This document shows, in pieces, positions 1 through 5,063 of a stretch of 9,623 bases of DNA; positions within the stretch are counted from its first letter, which is position 1; each line of letters opens with the position of its first letter. Both the position numbers and the translations under genes were made by a program. The notes beneath the pieces were generated by a model. It saw only the letters and a list, made by a program, of their open reading frames with translations, did no database searches and was not told the DNA's origin. This stretch comes from Oscillospiraceae bacterium (GTDB lineage Bacteria; Bacillota; Clostridia; Oscillospirales; Acutalibacteraceae): the NCBI GenBank assembly GCA_029004655.1, contig JAQVYP010000064.1, forward strand, positions 1 to 9,623. The letters are read 5' to 3'.

Positions 1-2
1 AA

Positions 3-905
3 GTCAAGCAGACAACTGAAAATCTTGTTGAGCTTATTGTCGGCTCACCTGACGGTGAATATGAAATATTGAGTAGCCACGTTGTTTTGGCACTCGGCCA
101 TTCGGCTCGTGATTCGTTCGAAATGCTTTATAAAAACGGTCTTAATATGGCACAAAAGCCATTTGCAATCGGGGCTAGAATCGAGCACAGCCAGAATTTT
201 ATCAATCGTTACCAGTACGGCATAATGTCTAAAAATAAGTTGCTTGGAGCTGCTGACTATAAACTTGCCGCCCATCTTCCCGTCAGCGGCAGAGGTGTTT
301 ATACATTTTGTATGTGTCCCGGCGGCGTTGTTGTTAATGCTTCAAGTGAGCTAAATGCAGTTGTAACAAACGGAATGAGCTTCTCATCACGTAATGGAAG
401 AAATGCAAACAGTGCTGTTTTGGTAGGCGTTGAAACAAATGATTTCGATCATGGTCATCCTTTGGACGGTATGTATTTTCAGCGAGAAATTGAGCAGCGT
501 GCATACAATGTTTCGGGCGGATACGGTGCAATTAGCCAAACATTCGGAGATTTCCTTAAACACAAAAAATCACTTGGCTGCAACACTGTCAGACCGACGG
601 TATTGCCAAAGCCGGTTTATGACGATTTGGATTCCGTTTTGCCGTCGTTTGTAACCGATGCAATGCGCGAGGGGATTAGATTATTTGACCGCAAAATCCG
701 CGGCTTTGCCAACACGGACGCAATTCTTACAGGACCCGAAACACGCAGTTCCTCCCCTATTAGAATCCTCAGAAATGAAAACTTCATTTCTTCTATAAAC
801 GGAGTTTATCCCTGCGGCGAAGGTTCTGGATATGCAGGCGGCATAATGTCCTCCGCCGTTGACGGAATGCGCTGTGCAGAATCAATAATCAGTTCGTTGC
901 AATAA
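3..905 (+). CDS. FAD-dependent dehydrogenase/oxidoreductase (COG2509-like), 5'-truncated by window edge
   Basis: The reading frame is open from the first bases of the window to a TAA at 903-905, giving about 300 codons; an internal TTG at 69 is not the real start, since conserved-looking sequence precedes it. Visible motifs fit the NAD(P)/FAD-dependent oxidoreductase family of COG2509: VVLALGHSARDSFEML near residue 27, PFAIGARIEHSQ shortly after, the cysteine- and glycine-rich FCMCPGGVVVNASSE in the middle, and the C-terminal flavin-contacting CGEGSGYAGGIMSSAVDG. Family members are usually just over 500 residues, so the missing part is the N-terminal region carrying the dinucleotide-binding glycine motif. 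The enzyme is expected to be cytosolic; its physiological substrate is not established for the family and I do not assign one. The gene converges on the minus-strand gene at 1038-1673, with a hairpin between them. The family assignment is confident from motifs; function beyond a flavoprotein oxidoreductase is not. Confidence 0.9.
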   Translation, partial: VKQTTENLVELIVGSPDGEYEILSSHVVLALGHSARDSFEMLYKNGLNMAQKPFAIGARIEHSQNFINRYQYGIMSKNKLLGAADYKLAAHLPVSGRGVYTFCMCPGGVVVNASSELNAVVTNGMSFSSRNGRNANSAVLVGVETNDFDHGHPLDGMYFQREIEQRAYNVSGGYGAISQTFGDFLKHKKSLGCNTVRPTVLPKPVYDDLDSVLPSFVTDAMREGIRLFDRKIRGFANTDAILTGPETRSSSPIRILRNENFISSINGVYPCGEGSGYAGGIMSSAVDGMRCAESIISSLQ

Positions 906-952
906 TTATTATAAATAAGAATATTAATCGACATTATGTAAGCACAGCCTCC

Positions 953-968
953 CCCTATAGGTATAGGG
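953..968. repeat. Short perfect inverted repeat in the intergenic region
   Basis: CCCTATA at 953-959 and TATAGGG at 962-968 are perfect inverted complements around a GG centre; the innermost CCTATAGG is itself a palindrome. It sits 48 bases after the stop of the flavoprotein gene. The loop is very tight for an RNA hairpin and no U-run follows directly, so it could be a weak transcript structure or a protein-binding palindrome. The symmetry is seen; any role is unknown. Confidence 0.4.
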
Positions 969-991
969 ATAGACAGATGTTTTTATAAGTT

Positions 992-1026
992 TAAGAAAGG
1001 CTGATTTATTTTGTCGGCCTTTCTTA
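992..1026 (+). terminator. Intrinsic terminator after the FAD-dependent dehydrogenase gene
   Basis: AAGAAAGGC (993-1001) pairs perfectly with GCCTTTCTT (1017-1025). The stem continues inward through a T-G wobble, a G-C and an A-T pair (1002-1004 with 1014-1016) and outward by one T-A pair, leaving a 9-base loop. The plus-strand arm is followed by ATATTTTCTTC, a T-rich but interrupted tract. It lies between two convergent genes, so it may also act on the minus-strand gene ending at 1038, although the U-tract in that direction is poor. Confidence 0.75.
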
Positions 1027-1037
1027 TATTTTCTTCA

Positions 1038-1673
1038 CTATTCTTCATCAGGCATTAAAAGCGGATTATTGCATACATCGAAAAGTCCTATATATGCGGA
1101 CGAATATGGGTCGCAAATGTATTCAAGCGAATTTTTCGTAGTGGTAAATTTTTTTTTGCTGCCTTTTTTAAGCGTCACATACACAGCCGCAGTTTTTAAG
1201 CTGTGGTGAAACACAATTTGCACCCTACCGCCTAATTTTGTGGTTATTTGTTTTATCAATCCCATATCATATTCTCCGGTGTCCATGGAAGCGGTAACAA
1301 TCAAAGACCCAAAGGCAACTTTGGCAGTTAATATAACATTTTTAGTGTTAAGACAAGCTGTGCGTATCAGCTCAAAAATTAGTATTTCCAAACAAGATAT
1401 ATCAAACTCCCAAAAGCCACCCGTATTGTTTTTGGTTGAAATACAACATCCAACTCCGCCGCAAAGGATTACAGACGCTCCAAAAATTCCGTCCATAAAC
1501 TCATAAATGTCCGTTGTAAAACCAGCGCTTTCGCGAGCCAAGGCAGACTTCACAGACAAAGCATGCAGCACCTCAAATACACTTTTATCAGCACCCGCAT
1601 AGCACAAACTGCTAGCCACTATATCTCTGGCGTTTGCAATTTCTATCTCGTATTTTGTAGGCTTAAAATTCAT
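1038..1673 (-). CDS. Uncharacterised 211-residue protein with a degenerate GHKL/histidine-kinase-like ATPase domain
   Basis: I do not recognise this gene by name. The ATG at 1671-1673 is preceded by AGAGG about 9 bases upstream, supporting the start. The segment from about residue 93 to 168 follows the pattern of a HATPase_c fold: ISCLEILIFELIRTACLN resembles the N-box helix, VILTAKVAFGSLIVTASMDTG resembles the strand pair ending at the G1 D-x-G motif, and MGLIKQITTKLGGRVQIVF resembles the G2 helix plus following strand of sensor kinases. The N-box asparagine is not evident (RTAC), so ATP binding may be lost. No phosphoacceptor H-box, membrane segment or signal peptide is visible. The N-terminal 90 residues carry a glycine/cysteine-rich stretch (VILCGGVGCC, 68-77), and the C-terminal tail (YICDPYSSAYIGLFDVC) looks conserved in character. 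It may be a partner-switch or degenerate sensor protein; that is inference. The long palindromic repeat begins 24 bases upstream of its start codon, where its promoter should be. Confidence 0.7.
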   Translation of the reverse strand: MNFKPTKYEIEIANARDIVASSLCYAGADKSVFEVLHALSVKSALARESAGFTTDIYEFMDGIFGASVILCGGVGCCISTKNNTGGFWEFDISCLEILIFELIRTACLNTKNVILTAKVAFGSLIVTASMDTGEYDMGLIKQITTKLGGRVQIVFHHSLKTAAVYVTLKKGSKKKFTTTKNSLEYICDPYSSAYIGLFDVCNNPLLMPDEE

Positions 1674-1696
1674 ATTAAGTTACCTCTGACAATTTA

Positions 1697-1851
1697 TACT
1701 AATTCCAATTAAAAAGTGACCAAGATTTGCGAGGATTTTGTTTGTGAGACAAGGCGGAGGACGAAGGCGGGCTATCGCCCGCCGAGAACGACAACGCAGT
1801 CTCGCAAACAAAAGACCGCGAAGATTGGTTGATTTTTATTTGGAATTAGTA
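1697..1851. mobile_element. MITE-like long imperfect palindrome, non-coding
   Basis: The ends TACTAATTCC (1697-1706) and GGAATTAGTA (1842-1851) are perfect inverted repeats. Inside, TTTTGTTTGTGAGAC (1736-1750) pairs with GTCTCGCAAACAAAA (1799-1813) with one wobble, and the centre is GGCGGGC (1766-1772), TATC, GCCCGCC (1777-1783). The whole 155 bases fold symmetrically about 1774, with an unpaired internal region at 1751-1765 and 1784-1798. The GC-rich core contrasts with AT-rich surroundings. Nothing in it looks coding; an arginine-rich open frame across it is a by-product. A second copy of one end occurs at 3463-3485. The architecture matches a miniature inverted-repeat element; flanking A/T bases prevent a confident target-site duplication call. 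It separates the promoter region of the gene at 1038-1673 from the rest of this intergenic stretch; 1852-1996 holds nothing further that I can recognise. Confidence 0.7.
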
Positions 1852-1996
1852 TTAATGACGATTCAAATTTTATTAGTTGTACATATTGTTTCCAATAATA
1901 ATCTACAACAAATACATTTATTTCGTATTTTCCAAGCCAAATTATGTATATTATTTTTAAAATTTTTAATTATGCGTTAAATAATAGACGAACTTA

Positions 1997-2025
1997 TTGC
2001 AAAAATGAAAAATTTGGGGTAAAAT
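1997..2025 (+). promoter_or_regulatory. Sigma-A-type promoter for the GAPDH gene
   Basis: TTGCAA (1997-2002) and TAAAAT (2020-2025) are separated by 17 bases and lie on the coding strand. Predicted transcription would begin near 2032, giving a leader of about 27 bases that contains AGGAGGT (2044-2050), 8 bases before the ATG. The -35 matches the consensus at four of six positions and the -10 at five of six. The region is AT-rich, so chance matches are possible, but position and spacing are right. Confidence 0.6.
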
Positions 2026-2058
2026 AATAATTAGAAAAAATTCAGGAGGTTTACAACA

Positions 2059-3069
2059 ATGGTTAAAGTTGCTATTAACGGTTTTGGCCGTATCGGACGT
2101 CTTGCATTTAGACAAATGTTTGGTGCCGAAGGTTATGAGGTTGTTGCAATCAACGATCTTACAGACCCAAAAATGCTCGCACATCTCTTAAAGTACGATT
2201 CTTCACAAGGCAGATATGACGGTCACACTGTCGTAGCCGGTGAAGGTTCTGTCACAGTTGATGGAAAAGAAATCAGAATCTACAAAGAGGCAGATGCTAA
2301 CAAACTTCCTTGGGGCGAACTCAATGTTGATGTTGTTCTCGAGTGCACCGGTTTCTATACAAGCAAAGCAAAATCAATGGCTCATATCAATGCAGGTGCT
2401 AAGAAGGTTGTTATTTCAGCTCCGGCTGGTAACGATCTTGCAACAGTTGTTTTCGGAGTAAACGAGAAAGTGCTTACAGCTAATGATCAAATCATTTCTG
2501 CTGCTTCTTGCACAACAAACTGCCTTGCTCCTATGGCAAATGCTCTTAATAATTTTGCTCCAATCCAGAGCGGTATTATGAACACAATCCATGCTTACAC
2601 AGGCGACCAAATGGTTCTTGACGGCCCTCACAGAGGTGGCGACCTTCGCCGTGCTCGTGCTGCTGCTGTTAACATCGTTCCTAACTCAACAGGCGCTGCA
2701 AAAGCTATCGGACTTGTTATCCCATCACTTAACGGCAAACTTATCGGTTCTGCACAACGTGTTCCTGTTCCAACAGGTTCAACAACAATCCTTGTTGCAG
2801 TTGTAAAGGGCGAGAATGTCACTGTTGACAGCATCAACGCTGCAATGAAAGCTGATTCTTCAGCTAGCTTTGGTTACACAGAAGAGCTACTTGTTTCTTC
2901 TGATATCGTTGGTATCACTTTTGGTTCTTTGTTTGATTCTACTCAGACAATGGTTGCTGATTTGGGCAACGGTCTTTACCAAGTTCAGGTTGTTGCATGG
3001 TACGACAACGAGAACTCTTACACCAGCCAAATGGTTAAGACAATCAAATATTTCTCAGAAATTAAATAG
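2059..3069 (+). CDS. gap: Glyceraldehyde-3-phosphate dehydrogenase, type I, NAD-dependent
   Basis: This 336-residue protein, the usual length for the family, catalyses the reversible oxidative phosphorylation of glyceraldehyde-3-phosphate to 1,3-bisphosphoglycerate in cytosolic glycolysis and gluconeogenesis. The N-terminal NAD-binding loop INGFGRIGR is at residues 6-14, and AINDLTD (30-36) places an aspartate after the second strand, as expected for NAD preference. The catalytic motif ASCTTNC carries the nucleophile Cys151, and the partner His178 lies in NTIHAYT. The phosphate-site stretch DLRRARAAAVNIVPNSTGAAKA begins near residue 195, and the C-terminal WYDNENSY completes the signature. 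The ATG follows a strong AGGAGGT site. The gene appears to be monocistronic, with its own promoter and terminator. Codon choice is repetitive and GCT/CTT-rich, as expected of a highly expressed gene. I see no missing catalytic residue. Confidence 0.98.
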   Translation: MVKVAINGFGRIGRLAFRQMFGAEGYEVVAINDLTDPKMLAHLLKYDSSQGRYDGHTVVAGEGSVTVDGKEIRIYKEADANKLPWGELNVDVVLECTGFYTSKAKSMAHINAGAKKVVISAPAGNDLATVVFGVNEKVLTANDQIISAASCTTNCLAPMANALNNFAPIQSGIMNTIHAYTGDQMVLDGPHRGGDLRRARAAAVNIVPNSTGAAKAIGLVIPSLNGKLIGSAQRVPVPTGSTTILVAVVKGENVTVDSINAAMKADSSASFGYTEELLVSSDIVGITFGSLFDSTQTMVADLGNGLYQVQVVAWYDNENSYTSQMVKTIKYFSEIK

Positions 3070-3081
3070 TTTTAATTTTTT

Positions 3082-3120
3082 AAGGGCTCCGCTTTATGGC
3101 GGAGCCCTTTTCTTTATTTT
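3082..3120 (+). terminator. Strong intrinsic terminator of the GAPDH gene
   Basis: AAGGGCTCCGC (3082-3092) and GCGGAGCCCTT (3099-3109) form a perfect 11-bp stem with a 6-base loop, followed by TTTTCTTTATTTT. It starts 12 bases after the GAPDH stop codon. This is a textbook factor-independent terminator. Confidence 0.95.
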
Positions 3121-3206
3121 TATAAATATTTTACTAAAATTCACACAGCTTTAAATTTGTCAAAGGATTTAATGGTAAGTTTTTAGATGAATTTTCGATC
3201 ACTTGC

Positions 3207-3228
3207 GGAACGACGAGGGCGTCGTTCC
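3207..3228. repeat. Palindromic hairpin repeat next to the pyrophosphatase remnant
   Basis: GGAACGACG (3207-3215) and CGTCGTTCC (3220-3228) are perfect inverted complements with a 4-base AGGG loop. On the minus strand it reads GTAGGGAACGACG at its 5' side, which resembles the GTAGGGGCG-type palindromic repeats scattered through genomes of gut Clostridia; that likeness is from memory and not verified. No U-tract follows on either strand, so it is unlikely to be a terminator. It sits where the 3' half of the broken gene at 3262-3459 would be expected. Confidence 0.55.
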
Positions 3229-3261
3229 CTACTATGGGTGACCACTATTTGCACACTACAG

Positions 3262-3459
3262 ACTTATTTTTTCCTGTTAATTCATCAATCGGTTCAAAAC
3301 TCCTAAAATATAGGCGTCCTGTTCTTCACCGTCCGGTGCCATAATTCCTTTAATATAACCATAGTTTATTGGATAAAACAAATCTGGGTGATCAGAATGA
3401 TATGTTCCCATTGCTCTATCCATTGTTACTGTTACAATATCTCCAATAATATTTGACAC
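3262..3459 (-). pseudogene. Remnant of a short inorganic pyrophosphatase-like gene
   Basis: The first 54 residues strongly resemble the N-terminus of the short (about 110-residue) inorganic diphosphatase-like proteins of Clostridia: NIIGDIVTVTMDRAMGTYH, then YPINYGYIKGIMAPDGEEQD, then AYILGV. After Val54 the original frame runs out within six residues. Moving one base at 3296-3297 restores plausible family sequence, EPIDELTGK, which ends near 3269; the expected continuation (a V-I-A-I-I-H-R type strand and about 50 more residues) is absent. The gene therefore carries both a one-base deletion and a 3' truncation, with the repeat at 3207-3228 where the missing part should be. The start is also doubtful: an AGGAG lies only one base from a GTG at 3457-3459, too close to work well. 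A functional product is unlikely. The family call is fairly secure; the enzymatic role of intact relatives would be hydrolysis of pyrophosphate. Confidence 0.8.
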
Positions 3460-3462
3460 TCC

Positions 3463-3485
3463 TTATACTAATTCCAAATAAAAAT
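3463..3485. repeat. Solo end of the 1697-1851 palindromic element
   Basis: TTATACTAATTCCAA here matches the left end of the 1697-1851 element, including bases just outside it, and TACTAATTCCAAATAAAAAT (3466-3485) matches its right end (read as reverse complement) over 20 bases without a mismatch. The similarity stops at 3486 and I see no matching opposite end before glgA. It lies directly upstream of the pyrophosphatase remnant and also supplies the T-rich tail of the glgA terminator, so it may be a deletion remnant of an element or a shorter family member. Confidence 0.6.
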
Positions 3486-3527
3486 GCTCTTTGTCACAGA
3501 TAAAAATTCTAATGACCGAGAGCATTT
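3482..3527 (-). terminator. Intrinsic terminator ending the glg operon after glgA
   Basis: On the minus strand, AAATGCTCT (3519-3527) pairs with AGAGCATTT (3482-3490). A further GTCA/TGAC pair forms inside it after a symmetric two-base internal loop, leaving a 16-base apical loop. The 3' arm is followed by TTTATTTGG, giving a run of Ts at the stem end. It begins 16 bases past the glgA stop codon. Its tail is built from the solo repeat end at 3463-3485. Confidence 0.75.
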
Positions 3528-3543
3528 ATATATTTTATATCTT

Positions 3544-4965
3544 TTACTTTCCTAGAATCTTCTTGTAAAGCTTGATATATTCATTGGCGGATTTTCCCCA
3601 GCTGTTTTCACATTCCAATGCACGCTTAATAAGAATGTTCCAACCCTTTTTATTTCTAAAACCTTCAAGAGCACGCTCAATTGCTCGCGCCATATCGTTA
3701 GCATTATATGATTTAAAAGTAAAGCCATTGCCGATTCCGTCACCACTGTCGGAGATAGTATCCTGTAGACCACCGGTTTCTCTGACAATTGGGATAGTAC
3801 CATAACGCAGGGCAACCATTTGGGACAAGCCACACGGCTCGTTCTTGGACGGCATCAAAAGCATGTCGGCACCTGCATAGATTTTGTGTGCCATATCCGG
3901 AATAAATCCAAGGCGTTGTGCAACCTTATCCGGGTGCGAAAGAGTCATGCTATGGAAAAAGGTTTCATACTGCCACTCGCCGCTTCCCAGAATAACAAAC
4001 TGAACATCTAGGGAAACGAGCTGTTCAAAAACATATTTAACAAGATCCAAGCCCTTATGATTAACAAGCCGTGAAACAATCGCGATCACCGGAACATCCG
4101 CACGTTGCGGCAATCCCATTTCTTTTTGTAGTTCTTGCTTGTTTACGGATTTTTTGCTGAAATCCTCTGCTGAGTAATTTTCGTAAATAATTTTGTCGGT
4201 TTCCGGATTATATACATCGGTATCAATACCGTTGATGATTCCACAAAGTTTTTCTTGACGCTCTTTTAAAATACCATCGAGTCCATATGAAAACCACGGA
4301 TTCAATATTTCGTTGGCATAAGACGGGCTGACCGTTGTCACTCTATCACTGCACTCTATGGCGCCCTTCATCAAGTTAATACACTTATCATAGTCTACTA
4401 TATGTGATGCCTCATCGGGAAGCCCTAGCACGTCGTTTACAAGCTCATAACCATATTTGCCCTGATACTGAATGTTATGGATAGTAAACACAGTTTTAAT
4501 ATTGCGGTGAAGCTCATTATTACGATAAAACAAATCAAGATAAACGGGAATCAATGATGTCTGCCAATCGTTGCAATGGATAATATCCGGAGTAAATCCT
4601 ATCACAGGAATTATCTCAAGCACAGCGCGGGAAAAGAATGCAAAACGCTCAGCGTCATCATAATGTCCGTAAAAACCTTTGCGCTTAAAGTAGTATTGAT
4701 TATCAAGCAGATAATAAATAACTCCCTCATGGTGTGCCTCGAATACTCCGCAATACTGTCTTCGCCATGCAACAGGTACCGTAATACTGGTTACAAACTG
4801 CATTTTCTCTCTCAGTTCTTGTGGCACACTTTCATACAACGGCAATACGACGCGACAACCTACCAACCTTTTCCTAAGTGCCTTTGGCAATGCCCCGGCA
4901 ACATCTGCGAGCCCTCCCGACATTGCAAACGGATATGCTTCACTAACTGCATATAGAATCTTCAT
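3544..4965 (-). CDS. glgA: Glycogen synthase (ADP-glucose:glycogen glucosyltransferase, GT5)
   Basis: GlgA transfers glucose from ADP-glucose to the non-reducing end of alpha-1,4-glucan in the cytosol. From the ATG at 4963-4965 the protein is 473 residues, the usual length. This start is chosen because GGAG stands 6 bases before it and the protein then begins MKILYAVSEA as in the family; the frame is open up to 5115, but that stretch runs into glgD and has no family likeness. The GT5 N-terminal domain carries FAMSGGLADVAGALPKAL (13-30), HCNDWQTSLIP (130-140) and FTIHNIQYQGKYG (160-172). The C-terminal GT-B half has SRLVNHKGLDL with Arg299 and Lys304, then PSKNEPCGLSQM with Glu376, matching the catalytic Arg/Lys/Glu set. 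The lysine of the usual K-x-G-G-L motif is Met15 here, which appears to be a clostridial variant. It is the last gene of the operon, 98 bases after glgD, with a terminator behind it. Confidence 0.96.
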   Translation of the reverse strand: MKILYAVSEAYPFAMSGGLADVAGALPKALRKRLVGCRVVLPLYESVPQELREKMQFVTSITVPVAWRRQYCGVFEAHHEGVIYYLLDNQYYFKRKGFYGHYDDAERFAFFSRAVLEIIPVIGFTPDIIHCNDWQTSLIPVYLDLFYRNNELHRNIKTVFTIHNIQYQGKYGYELVNDVLGLPDEASHIVDYDKCINLMKGAIECSDRVTTVSPSYANEILNPWFSYGLDGILKERQEKLCGIINGIDTDVYNPETDKIIYENYSAEDFSKKSVNKQELQKEMGLPQRADVPVIAIVSRLVNHKGLDLVKYVFEQLVSLDVQFVILGSGEWQYETFFHSMTLSHPDKVAQRLGFIPDMAHKIYAGADMLLMPSKNEPCGLSQMVALRYGTIPIVRETGGLQDTISDSGDGIGNGFTFKSYNANDMARAIERALEGFRNKKGWNILIKRALECENSWGKSANEYIKLYKKILGK

Positions 4966-5002
4966 TTTGTGCTCCATTCTATTTAACATAAAGTCAAACA
5001 AT

Positions 5003-5037
5003 TTTTTTGATAAATTTGAGATGACTTGGAGCCCCAC
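5003..5037 (-). repeat. Partial duplicate of the glgD 3' end in the glgD-glgA gap
   Basis: Bases 5003-5037 match 5079-5113 (inside the glgD 3' end) at 28 of 35 positions, in direct orientation and 76 bases apart. Read in the matching minus-strand frame, the gap encodes GGAPSHLKFIKKIV followed by a stop, close to the true GlgD ending CGAPSYPVFIKKGTNV. The likeness at both DNA and peptide level, including a stop soon after the IKK motif, suggests a decayed copy of a glgD tail rather than chance. It has no start codon of its own and is not expected to be translated. No convincing separate promoter for glgA was seen in the gap. Confidence 0.65.
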
Positions 5038-5063
5038 CCGAAATCGCCCCATATTTATGTAAT

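Noticed and set aside
953..968. Inverted repeat considered as a terminator of the flavoprotein gene
   Set aside because: The loop is too tight and no U-run follows directly, while a much better hairpin lies at 992-1026.
1738..1980. 80-residue arginine-rich open frame
   Set aside because: It starts inside the palindromic element with a TTG and no ribosome binding site; the basic composition is a by-product of the GC-rich repeat arms.
1852..2058. Possible riboswitch or structured leader before GAPDH
   Set aside because: The predicted leader from the promoter at 1997-2025 is only about 27 bases, and I see no strong helices or known aptamer motifs in the upstream AT-rich sequence.
2870..3154. 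Hydrophobic plus-strand frame overlapping the GAPDH 3' end
   Set aside because: It is out of frame with GAPDH and runs through the terminator hairpin; its hydrophobic look comes from T-rich codons in the shifted frame.
4576..4956. 126-residue plus-strand open frame inside glgA
   Set aside because: It is antisense to a well-supported gene with intact motifs and has no recognisable protein features.
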